Shown here: piece by piece, positions 32,169 to 39,953 of the stretch
Position numbering within the stretch: position 1 is the first letter of the stretch
Layout: every line of letters starts with the position of its first letter
Assembly (NCBI GenBank): GCA_030038175.1
Contig: JASHPN010000197.1
Location: 1 to 39,953, forward strand
DNA: 39,953 nt
Direction of reading: 5' to 3'
Source: Verrucomicrobiia bacterium
GTDB taxonomy: Bacteria > Verrucomicrobiota > Verrucomicrobiia > Limisphaerales > UBA11358
Program-made: the position numbers and the translations under genes
Notes under the pieces: model-generated
Databases searched by the model: none
What the model was told of the DNA's origin: nothing
The model's input: only the letters and a program-made list of their open reading frames with translations

Positions 32169-32207
32169 CAATCTCGGCGCATTACTCCGTTCAGTGAACC
32201 GAGATTG
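32169..32207. repeat. Inverted repeat upstream of the LamG protein gene
   Basis: CAATCTCGG (32169-32177) and CCGAGATTG (32199-32207) are perfect nine-base arms separated by 21 bases. It lies eight bases after the terminator T-run and 165 bases before the next start, so it could be an operator for that gene or an extra transcript-end structure. Confidence 0.45.
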
Positions 32208-32371
32208 GTCATAGAAACAGGGCGGCATAATCCGGATTCAGAAAAAAACCACGAAAAAAGAACTTGAAATCACGTAGATTAGCGCCACAATTTATGAATG
32301 CCCGTGCTGGTGACGGGTGGGAATCAAGTTGGGATCTCAGTCCATTGCTTAAAAATAAACTCAGGATATCT

Positions 32372-35300
32372 ATGAGAACTTTTTGCGCCCGCTGGAATTC
32401 GCCTTTCTACTCTATTGCATTATGTTGCGCAATGGCCTTATTCCGCCCGTTTAACGTGCGGGGCCAGGAGGAGTTGCAATTGGTCGCGCATTACACCATG
32501 GCGGTCAACAGCGGTTTGTATCAGGCGGATTCCTCGGGCAATAACAACAACATCAACGGCGGCGGCAGTTGGGTGCCCAACCCGAATTGGGGTTTTACGA
32601 CGAATGCGATTGCCGGCGGCGGAGCGCTCACGCTCGACGGCGGGGAAAACCTCGGCTTTCAACCCGGGCAGGGACAGCAAGTGTTTGACAGTTGGCTGGC
32701 GACGTTTTACGGAAGTTTTTCCATTTCGCTTTGGGTTAACACCACCAATGTGCTGGGCAATGACTCGGACAATCTGAATGGGTACAATGATGCAAACATC
32801 ATTGACGACTATTACGACGGTATCAACGATGCCATTCCGATCGCATTGACCGGCCACAAGGTGGCGTTTTTCACCGGCGACCCAACCGGGAACAATGGCG
32901 ACACCTTGCATTCCATGGCCAGCGTCACGACGGGCAATTGGGTGCATATTGTCGTTACGCGAGATGGCGGCACCGGCCAGAAAACCATTTACATCAACGG
33001 TATGCTCGATAACTCGGACCTTGGCGTGCCTAATAATCTAGATGGAAACACTAACAATATCATCATCGGCGGTGGACCCGGCTACAGCTATGCCGGCGCG
33101 CTGGACGACTTGCAAGTGTATTCGGGGGTTTTATCCTCCAACGACGTCGCCTTTCTTTACGCCAATCCCGGCATGGTCGTCGGCAATGTGCCGGGCAATA
33201 CGAACAATCCGATCGCCTTTTACGATTTCGATGAGAGCACGCCCTACGCCGCGGATTTAACCGCCGACGGCTATAATATTGTCAACGGCGGCAACTTCGG
33301 CGGACCGGTTTTGACCTCGAATTCCGTGAGCGGAAGCGGCGCGGTTTATTTCAATGGCGGCAGTTTCCTGACGCCCTCGAGCAATCTGCTTTCCACCCTC
33401 GCCGGAACATTCTCGCTCTCGTTGTGGGTCAAGACCATCCAATTCTCCGGTTATGCCGACAACGAACCCGCTTCGGCGGGCAGCGGCATTGTCTCGGCGG
33501 GCGTACTCAACGCATCAACAAATGATTTGATTCCCGTGGCATTGACCGGGGGCGCCATTGGCTTTTACACCGGCAACACGAATGGCGGCGACACGATTAA
33601 TTCGGCGACCGACATTAACGATGGCAATTATCATCACGTCGTGGTGACCCGGAATGAAGCGACGGGCGAAAAACAAATTTACATTGATGGCGCATTAAGC
33701 GTGTCGGACATCACCAATACCGGCTCATTAAACGCTCCGAAATTGATCAGCATCGGGGCCCTCGCGGATGCCGGCAACCCCGATCCCACCAGCCCTGACA
33801 ATACCGGCTACAATGGATTTATCGGTTCGGTGGATGACATCCAAATGTATTCCCGGGTTCTCTCGTCCAGTCAAGTGGCGTTCCTATATTCCAATCCGGG
33901 AGTAACGATTACGAGCAATCTCGTCGTGCATTACAATTTTGATGAAGGCACGGTCCTGGCGGCGGACGTTTCGGGCAACGGCAATAACGTGGTCTATGCC
34001 GGCAGTTTCCCCGGACCGGGGCCGGAGATGACGACCAACGCCGCCAGCGGACTGTCGGCACTGAGTTTCGACGGCGGCAGCTACCTGACGCCAAACAATT
34101 TGGTGTCGAATTTCGCAGGCACCTTCTCGCTCTCCGTCTGGCTGGCGACAACCCAATCGTTGGGCGGTGCGGGAGAGCCGGCCAATGAAGGCGCCGGCGT
34201 GGTGACGGCGCAAACGGCCAGCCAGTCCGACGACCTGACGCCCATCGCGCTGACCGGAGGCAACGTCGTTTTCCAAACCGATGGGAACATTACCGATGTG
34301 CTGACTTCCGAAATGGCCATCAATGACGGCAACTACCATCACGTCGTCGTGACGCGTGATCAGAACTCCGGTGAAAAGCAAATTTACATTGACGGGAATT
34401 TGGACGCCAATGACGTTGCGGACACAGCCCTTTTGAATAGTCCGCAAATCGTCATCCTTGGTTGCCAGGCCGACGCGAGTCAAAACAATCCCAACAGCCC
34501 CGCAAGCGATGGATTCAACGGTTTCGCGGGACTGATGGATCAATTACAGGTCTATCCCCGCGTCATCTCGGCAAACGAAGTTGCCTATCTCTACAACAAT
34601 CCAGGCGCGACGCTGGGCGGGGAGACCAACTCCGGTTCCTCTCCTCCTCCAAATACCAACTACTTTGGAAATGCCCTGGGCCAGCCGGGTTTGGCGTGGA
34701 CGACCGGCGGCAATGCCAGTTGGTTTGTTGAAACCACAAATACCTATTTGAACAATAGCGCCGCCGCTCAAAGCGGCAGCATGACGAACAGCGATTATAT
34801 TGCGGTGCTGTCAACCACCGTCACCGGCGCCTGCGAAGTCAGCTTCGAATGGCAAACCATGGCCGGCAATGACGATCAATTTAATCTCCAATTTTTCATT
34901 GACGGCAATTTTCAGAAACAAATCACCGGCGCCTGGCCCTGGACGCCTGAGTCATTTTATACTACTCCCGGCGCGCACACGCTCCTCTGGCAGGCTGCCG
35001 GAGCGGCGTCCCCTTCCGACGCCGGTTTCCTGGATCAAGTGGTCATCACGCCATCCGTTGCACCGGTAATTACGAACAATCCATTTAGCCAAACCAATTA
35101 TCCTGGTTATGACGTTGTCCTCGTGGCCGGCGCCACTGGCACGCCAACGCCCACGTGGCAATGGTATCAGGAAGGCAATCCCAGCCCGCTGCCCGGCGCC
35201 ACCAGCGCGACCTATATCCCGTCCAATTCCGGCCAAAGCAGCGTGGCCGGCACGTATTACGCCATCGCCAGCAACAACGCGGGTTCGGCCATGACCACGC

Positions 35301-36964
35301 CGGCGGCTGTCACCTTCGTTAATGCCCCCGCGCCGCCGGGTTGGGCGGCTGCGTCTGCCTCGCCCCTGGAGAATTACGACTCGGACAACGGCCTTTTAAC
35401 CGCGCCAACCAATGTTTATTATTCCTGCGTGGTGGATTCGACCGGGACCAACGAATTCTCTTCCGGCTACGCCATCGGCACCAATTATTATTATAACGCC
35501 CAAAACCAGATCACGACGATTTATGGGCAGGCGGCGGCCATTATCGTCAAACAGAATCTCACATCGGTCCAGTGGGTTGTGGCCGTCACGAACAACGGAA
35601 ACGGCGACGCCTACGCGGAAGGTCTTGCCCTGGCCCCCAATGGCGGTGTCTATGCCGTCGGCCATTTCACGGGCGCCAACTGGCTTGGCAGCACGCTCCT
35701 GCAGGATTCGGGTTTCGGAACCACTTTCCTGGCCCAATTCGACGCGAACGGCAATCCGGTCTGGATTACGACGATCACCAATTCTTTCCCCGTGCCGGTT
35801 GGTGTTGTCTCGGATGCGTCCGGCAATGTCACTTTGACGGCCATTGTGAATGGTTCGACAACAATTGCCGGCACGAATTATCCCGGTTCCGGCCAAACCA
35901 GTCTTGTGGCCCAATTCAACAGCGCCGGAGCTTTAAATTGGGTGGACCGTTCCTCGAATCCGGTCGAGTACCTTGCGGGGGGCTTTGGACGCATCTACGC
36001 CAGCCTGTTTAATTATTTCAGCACCAACGACAGCATTGCGGGGATATCCAATAACAGCGCGTTCAACTGGTCGGTCGCGGCCGTCAACTCGACGAACGGC
36101 AACGGCGTGTGGCTGCATGGCGTGGGGGAGGCCTACGGAAATGATGCCAGCAGTTTGCTTGATGACGTTCCGGAGATCGCTGTTTCAAGCAATAACGTCT
36201 TTCTGGTGGGAACCGCTTATGGTTCCAACGCCGTTTTTGGAGCTTACTCCGTCGGCATTACCAATGGCCGAGGACAGTATTTTGCGCGTTACGATACCGG
36301 TGGAAACGCGCAGCTTGCCGACGGGTTCGGCGGCGACACCGCCCAGCCCTTTGCTGCGGCGGCCTCGCCCTCTGGCAATGTTTATGTGACCGGCGCTTTT
36401 GATACCTATACTTATTTTGGCAACTTTATTTTGGCCGGCCCTCATCTGGCTGCTTTCGGCAGCGGTTATGATTTTAGCCAGGCCTTCCTCGCCAAATTTA
36501 ATGCCAACGGCGTGCCGCAGTGGGCGCTCCAGGCGGTTTCGGACGGTGGCGGTGACGTGCCTGCGGATTTTATCACTCTCTTTGACGTTTCATTGGGAGG
36601 CGACAACGTCTGGGTGGCCGGGGCCGGCAGCGGGCCGGTCCAGTTTGCCGATAATTATCCTACCTCCAATGAAATCAATACCGGCGGCCTCTCGACCATT
36701 TCCTACCCCAGCGGCATGGTGGGTTATGTGACCGACAATCCTCCGGTTTCTGTAATTCTGATCAATGCGCAAGCCGCGCATCCCGGCTTCCAATTTTCCT
36801 TTGTTTCCGATGCCGGCCATACCAATTACGTGCAATACACCACGAACCTTCTCAAGGGAACGTGGCAGGCTTACACCAACATCACGGGCGACGGGACATT
36901 GAAGACCATTGATGTGCCCTCGACGAATCATCCGGTGGAATTTTTCCGGGTGGAGACGCAATAA
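32372..36964 (+). CDS. Giant secreted protein with three LamG domains, Ig-like domain and beta-propeller-like region
   Basis: The 1530-residue product starts at ATG 32372, preceded by AGGA at seven bases; the frame extends 36 codons further up without signal. A signal peptide (SIALCCAMALFRPFNVRG) is followed by three concanavalin-like LamG repeats (residues about 37-267, 280-510, 516-745), each ending FLYxNPG or YLYNNPG. A jelly-roll region follows, then an Ig-like domain (PVITNNPFSQTNYPGYDVVL and WQWYQEG). Next is a repeat region with GNVYVTGAF- and VWITTI-like strands, resembling SBBP beta-propellers. The last 70 residues (TNLLKGTWQAYTNITGDGTL then FFRVETQ) resemble the end of the GloVer protein. 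It probably binds glycans or forms surface structure. No catalytic domain is evident. Confidence 0.85.
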   Translation: MRTFCARWNSPFYSIALCCAMALFRPFNVRGQEELQLVAHYTMAVNSGLYQADSSGNNNNINGGGSWVPNPNWGFTTNAIAGGGALTLDGGENLGFQPGQGQQVFDSWLATFYGSFSISLWVNTTNVLGNDSDNLNGYNDANIIDDYYDGINDAIPIALTGHKVAFFTGDPTGNNGDTLHSMASVTTGNWVHIVVTRDGGTGQKTIYINGMLDNSDLGVPNNLDGNTNNIIIGGGPGYSYAGALDDLQVYSGVLSSNDVAFLYANPGMVVGNVPGNTNNPIAFYDFDESTPYAADLTADGYNIVNGGNFGGPVLTSNSVSGSGAVYFNGGSFLTPSSNLLSTLAGTFSLSLWVKTIQFSGYADNEPASAGSGIVSAGVLNASTNDLIPVALTGGAIGFYTGNTNGGDTINSATDINDGNYHHVVVTRNEATGEKQIYIDGALSVSDITNTGSLNAPKLISIGALADAGNPDPTSPDNTGYNGFIGSVDDIQMYSRVLSSSQVAFLYSNPGVTITSNLVVHYNFDEGTVLAADVSGNGNNVVYAGSFPGPGPEMTTNAASGLSALSFDGGSYLTPNNLVSNFAGTFSLSVWLATTQSLGGAGEPANEGAGVVTAQTASQSDDLTPIALTGGNVVFQTDGNITDVLTSEMAINDGNYHHVVVTRDQNSGEKQIYIDGNLDANDVADTALLNSPQIVILGCQADASQNNPNSPASDGFNGFAGLMDQLQVYPRVISANEVAYLYNNPGATLGGETNSGSSPPPNTNYFGNALGQPGLAWTTGGNASWFVETTNTYLNNSAAAQSGSMTNSDYIAVLSTTVTGACEVSFEWQTMAGNDDQFNLQFFIDGNFQKQITGAWPWTPESFYTTPGAHTLLWQAAGAASPSDAGFLDQVVITPSVAPVITNNPFSQTNYPGYDVVLVAGATGTPTPTWQWYQEGNPSPLPGATSATYIPSNSGQSSVAGTYYAIASNNAGSAMTTPAAVTFVNAPAPPGWAAASASPLENYDSDNGLLTAPTNVYYSCVVDSTGTNEFSSGYAIGTNYYYNAQNQITTIYGQAAAIIVKQNLTSVQWVVAVTNNGNGDAYAEGLALAPNGGVYAVGHFTGANWLGSTLLQDSGFGTTFLAQFDANGNPVWITTITNSFPVPVGVVSDASGNVTLTAIVNGSTTIAGTNYPGSGQTSLVAQFNSAGALNWVDRSSNPVEYLAGGFGRIYASLFNYFSTNDSIAGISNNSAFNWSVAAVNSTNGNGVWLHGVGEAYGNDASSLLDDVPEIAVSSNNVFLVGTAYGSNAVFGAYSVGITNGRGQYFARYDTGGNAQLADGFGGDTAQPFAAAASPSGNVYVTGAFDTYTYFGNFILAGPHLAAFGSGYDFSQAFLAKFNANGVPQWALQAVSDGGGDVPADFITLFDVSLGGDNVWVAGAGSGPVQFADNYPTSNEINTGGLSTISYPSGMVGYVTDNPPVSVILINAQAAHPGFQFSFVSDAGHTNYVQYTTNLLKGTWQAYTNITGDGTLKTIDVPSTNHPVEFFRVETQ
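32480..34607 (+). repeat. Three tandem LamG coding repeats
   Basis: Three units of about 690 bases start near 32480, 33209 and 33917. Units 2 and 3 are closest: both encode LTGG, INDGNYHHVVVTR, GEKQIYIDG and SLWVKT/SVWLAT phrases at the same offsets. Unit 1 is more diverged (TGNWVHIVVTRDGGTGQKTI). This suggests an older first duplication and a younger second one. Confidence 0.8.
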
Positions 36965-36972
36965 GATCCCGT

Positions 36973-39918
36973 TCAACCTTTCTCTTTCATTCGTTTGGCG
37001 GTCACGTTGAGGGCGGCCTCAAGAGATTGGATGCGGACCGGCTTGGTCAGGTGCGCGTCAAAACCCACGCTTTCGCTCCGCGCCAGGTCGTGCTCCATGC
37101 CGTATCCGGTCAGCGCTATTCCACGCAGGTTTCTGGTCCTTCCAAGCTCATCCATCAAATCGTAGCCATTGCCATCCGGTAATCCGATGTCGGTGATCAG
37201 CAGGTCAAAATTTCGCGTGCCGGCCAAATTCCGCGCCTCGGACGCCGTCGCCGCGGCGACGACTTCGTACCGGCGCCGGGTGAGCAGATTGGCGAGCGTC
37301 GAACGGGTCGGCTCATGGTCTTCGACGAGCAAAATACGAATGCCCCGGGTGGTCCCGCCGTTGGTTTCGCTCTCCGGCGGCCGGGCCGGTCGTGAACCGC
37401 CGCCCTCTTCCGCGGAGGCCAGGGGCAATTCGACGGTGAAAACCGACCCCTTGTCGCGTCCCTCGCTGGCGGCCAAAATTTTGCCCGCGTGAAATTCCGT
37501 CAATTTTTGTGAAATGCTCAATCCCAGGCCCAGGCCGCCGAAACGATGGCTGTTGTGGGCGTGATCGCCCTGCGAGAACGCCCGGAAGATGCCTCCCAGT
37601 TCCTCGGGTGTCATCCCAATGCCGGTATCGGAAATCCGAATTTGAATCTTGTCGCCGTGCGTTTGTGTTTCCACCGTGATCTGCCCGCCCTCCGGGGTAA
37701 ATTTCACCGCGTTTTTCAGCAGGTTCCAAAAAATCTGCTGCAGGCGGACCGCGTCGGCAAAAACCGTGTGGTGAGCGGCATTCAATTTCAAATCCAGGAC
37801 GATTCGTTTTTGGTTCATGTCCTCGCGCACCTGGGCGATGGCGTCCTGTAACACCGAGCGGAGGTTGATAAAATGCTTGTCGAGGATGATTTTGCCGCGC
37901 TCGATGCGCGTCAGATCGAGCAGATCGTCAATCAGCCGGGCCTCCAGTTCGACATTTTTGCGAATGGTATTGAAATCGGCGCGCACCCGCGGCGGCAATT
38001 CGCGGTTATTGATGGCATCGCTCGCCAGCAGCAGCACCGGGTTGAGCGGGGTGCGCAATTCGTGCGAGAGCGTTGCCAGAAAATCGTCTTTGGCGCGCGA
38101 CGCGGCGAGCAATTCCCGATTGGCTCGTTTTAATTGGCCGGACACCAGCTCGCGCTCGATGGCCAGGGCGATTTGCGAAGCGATGGTCTGGGTGGGTTGC
38201 AATTCTTCATGGGTGAAGGCATGCGGGCCGTTGAAATAGACCATGAATTTGCCGAGCAACCGCTTTTCATACGTGATGGGAATGAACGCCAGGGAACCGA
38301 TTCCTTCGTTTTCAATTATTTTCCGTAATCCCTCTTCCAACCCGGCTTCGGCGACGTCGTTGACCAGCACGATCCGGGGTTGTTCGTCTTTCTTCCAGGG
38401 CGAATGCCCGTCCACCGCGCGCCGGTATTCATCCGACAGTCCCCGCCATGCGATGAACCGGGGAGTCCCGCTTGAATCGCACAAGAGCACCGAGGCCCGG
38501 TCCGCGCCCTGGCATTTGATAATGGCTTCCAGTCCCGCGTCGCAAATCCGGTCCAGCGTCGGAGCGGCGTTCACCGCCGCCATAAATTCAAGCAGCGCGC
38601 GCTGCTGGCGTTCGTTCCGTTTGCGCTCGCTGATGTCGCGCGCAATCTTGGAGGCGCCTATGACCTTTCCGCTGGAATCCTTGATCGGCGAAATCGTCAG
38701 CGAAACGTCAATCAGGCTGCCATCCTTGCGGCGCCGCATCGTTTCAAAATGTTTTACCTGCTCGCCGCGCCGGATGCGGCTCAGGATCTCCAGTTCTTCG
38801 GGATGTCGTTCGGGCGGAATGAGAATCATCACCGATTTGCCAACGACCTCTCCGGGTTTGTATTGGAAAATCCTTTCCGCGCCGTGGTTCCAACTGTTGA
38901 TCACGCCATTGGTGTCCTTGCCGATGATCGCATCGTCAGAAGACTCGACGATCGCCCCAAACCGCTGCGTGACCAGTTGCGCCAAATTGCGCTCGGTGAC
39001 ATCCAAAAGGAGGTTCACCGCGCCCGTGATTTTCCCCGATCCGTCGCGAATGGGAGTGGGGTAGGGCAGAACATTGCGGTGCGTGCCGTCGGGCCGCTCC
39101 ACGATGAGTTCCTGGCCGCGCGGCGGTTCACCCGTTTTCAACGTGACCGTTATGGGGTGTTCGTCCGCCGGCAGTTCACTCCCGTCCGGCCGCAATAATT
39201 TATGGCCGCACAAAGATTGTTCCCCCAGCTTGGGCCGGCACCCCCACAGTTCGGCGGCCGGTTCGTTGTAGTAGGCGAGCCGTCCTTCCGCGTCCGTCGC
39301 GTAGATCGCCACCGGGATATTGCTCACCACTTGCCGGTAGCGCTCTTCGCTCTCGGCCAGTTCGGCGGTGCGTTCGCGGACGCGCCGTTCCAGCTCGTTG
39401 TTGGCCTGCCGCAATGCCTCCTCGGCGTTCCGGCGCTGGGCAATTTGCAGTTCCAGGGCGATGTTAGCGGCGCCCAGCGCGCGCGCCGTGCGGAATAAAT
39501 CCACAAACGCTCCTACTTTGGACTTGAGAATGTCCGGGTTAATCGGCTTGGTCAAATAGTCCACGGCGCCGGCGCCGTAACCCATCACGACGTCTTTTTC
39601 ATCCAGAAAAAATGCCGTCAGAAAAATTATCGGAATATGTTGGTTGCGCTTGCGGGTTTTGATCTGGCGCGCCAGTTCGATGCCGCTCATGCCGGGCATT
39701 TGTATGTCTAAAATAATGCAGGCAAATTCGCTGTTGAGCAGGGCCAGGAGGGCTTCTTCCGAGCTGATGGCGCGAATCAGCCGCACACCCGGCATCGGGG
39801 CCAGAATGCTTTCCAGCGCGTCGAGGTTTCGGCGCTCGTCGTCCACCAACAGAATATTAACGGGTCCCGTGGCCGGAACCGTTTCGACGCTTGCTTCACT
39901 CGAGACTGTCTGCATCAT
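36973..39918 (-). CDS. Hybrid sensor histidine kinase (REC-PAS-PAS-GAF-HisKA-HATPase-REC)
   Basis: The 981-residue soluble protein has no membrane helix. An N-terminal receiver (about 20-135) carries NILLVDDERR and Asp71 in IILDIQMPGMSG. Then come a coiled coil, PAS (about 195-305) and PAS (about 320-435, SSDDAIIGKDTNGVINSWNH). A GAF domain follows (about 445-595), then HisKA with FLATLSHELRTPLNP (His about 616), and HATPase with FWNLLKNAVKF, ISDTGIGM and GGLGLGLSIS. The C-terminal receiver has LLITDIGLPDGNGYDLMDELG. The receiver at both ends suggests a phosphorelay. The signal is presumably cytoplasmic. GGGGGAGAG precedes the tandem ATGATG start. It converges with the LamG gene eight bases away, and no partner is visible. 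Confidence 0.93.
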   Translation of the reverse strand: MMQTVSSEASVETVPATGPVNILLVDDERRNLDALESILAPMPGVRLIRAISSEEALLALLNSEFACIILDIQMPGMSGIELARQIKTRKRNQHIPIIFLTAFFLDEKDVVMGYGAGAVDYLTKPINPDILKSKVGAFVDLFRTARALGAANIALELQIAQRRNAEEALRQANNELERRVRERTAELAESEERYRQVVSNIPVAIYATDAEGRLAYYNEPAAELWGCRPKLGEQSLCGHKLLRPDGSELPADEHPITVTLKTGEPPRGQELIVERPDGTHRNVLPYPTPIRDGSGKITGAVNLLLDVTERNLAQLVTQRFGAIVESSDDAIIGKDTNGVINSWNHGAERIFQYKPGEVVGKSVMILIPPERHPEELEILSRIRRGEQVKHFETMRRRKDGSLIDVSLTISPIKDSSGKVIGASKIARDISERKRNERQQRALLEFMAAVNAAPTLDRICDAGLEAIIKCQGADRASVLLCDSSGTPRFIAWRGLSDEYRRAVDGHSPWKKDEQPRIVLVNDVAEAGLEEGLRKIIENEGIGSLAFIPITYEKRLLGKFMVYFNGPHAFTHEELQPTQTIASQIALAIERELVSGQLKRANRELLAASRAKDDFLATLSHELRTPLNPVLLLASDAINNRELPPRVRADFNTIRKNVELEARLIDDLLDLTRIERGKIILDKHFINLRSVLQDAIAQVREDMNQKRIVLDLKLNAAHHTVFADAVRLQQIFWNLLKNAVKFTPEGGQITVETQTHGDKIQIRISDTGIGMTPEELGGIFRAFSQGDHAHNSHRFGGLGLGLSISQKLTEFHAGKILAASEGRDKGSVFTVELPLASAEEGGGSRPARPPESETNGGTTRGIRILLVEDHEPTRSTLANLLTRRRYEVVAAATASEARNLAGTRNFDLLITDIGLPDGNGYDLMDELGRTRNLRGIALTGYGMEHDLARSESVGFDAHLTKPVRIQSLEAALNVTAKRMKEKG

Positions 39919-39953
39919 GAATTTCTCTCCCCCGGACGGCCTCGCCAGCCGGT

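Overview
The window looks like a chromosomal segment of a motile, Gram-negative member of the Verrucomicrobia, most likely the Pedosphaera/Limisphaerales group. The clues are a protein with tandem GloVer repeats, an exosortase/EpsI pair with a PEP-CTERM substrate, very large secreted LamG/Ig proteins, a Kdo transferase and a flagellar locus, in DNA that appears moderately GC-rich by eye. The taxonomic call is inferred from gene content. No phylogenetic marker was analysed and there is no rRNA gene in the window.

Layout. Positions 1-6148 hold envelope and secreted proteins: the tail of a probable carbohydrate-active enzyme, a secreted six-hairpin-type glycosidase-like protein, a small BamE-like lipoprotein and a 14-repeat GloVer protein. 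Positions 6199-9802 (minus strand) encode a cupin, a membrane hydrolase-like protein, a YgjP-type metallopeptidase and a GT39-like membrane glycosyltransferase. Kdo transferase (kdtA) follows on the plus strand.

From 20452 down to 11324 runs a long minus-strand series. It starts with a class III aminotransferase. Next is a translationally coupled exosortase - EpsI - polyprenyl glycosylphosphotransferase operon and a UDP-glucuronate decarboxylase-like SDR. It ends with folP - cdaA - cdaR - glmM, the c-di-AMP/cell-wall module best known from Firmicutes.

Positions 20453-27996 (plus strand) are a late-flagellar locus: flagellin, fliD, a secreted FlgO/CsgG-like protein, a FlgM-like small protein, fliS and a FliT-like chaperone. 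A response regulator with a degenerate HD-GYP domain and a TPR glycosyltransferase follow. A near-perfect sigma-28 promoter precedes the FlgM-like gene. A weaker sigma-28-like element, and a leader with three hairpins and CsrA-type GGA sites, precede flagellin.

After ftsK (minus) and tRNA-Val(GAC) there is a 593-base stretch with a 36-codon microprotein gene and a dense set of inverted repeats. It leads into an extended -10 promoter and a PEP-CTERM gene, a plausible substrate of the exosortase encoded 12 kb away. A terminator and a 1530-residue three-LamG secreted protein follow. The window ends with a hybrid histidine kinase. I saw no CRISPR array, transposase, integrase or prophage gene.
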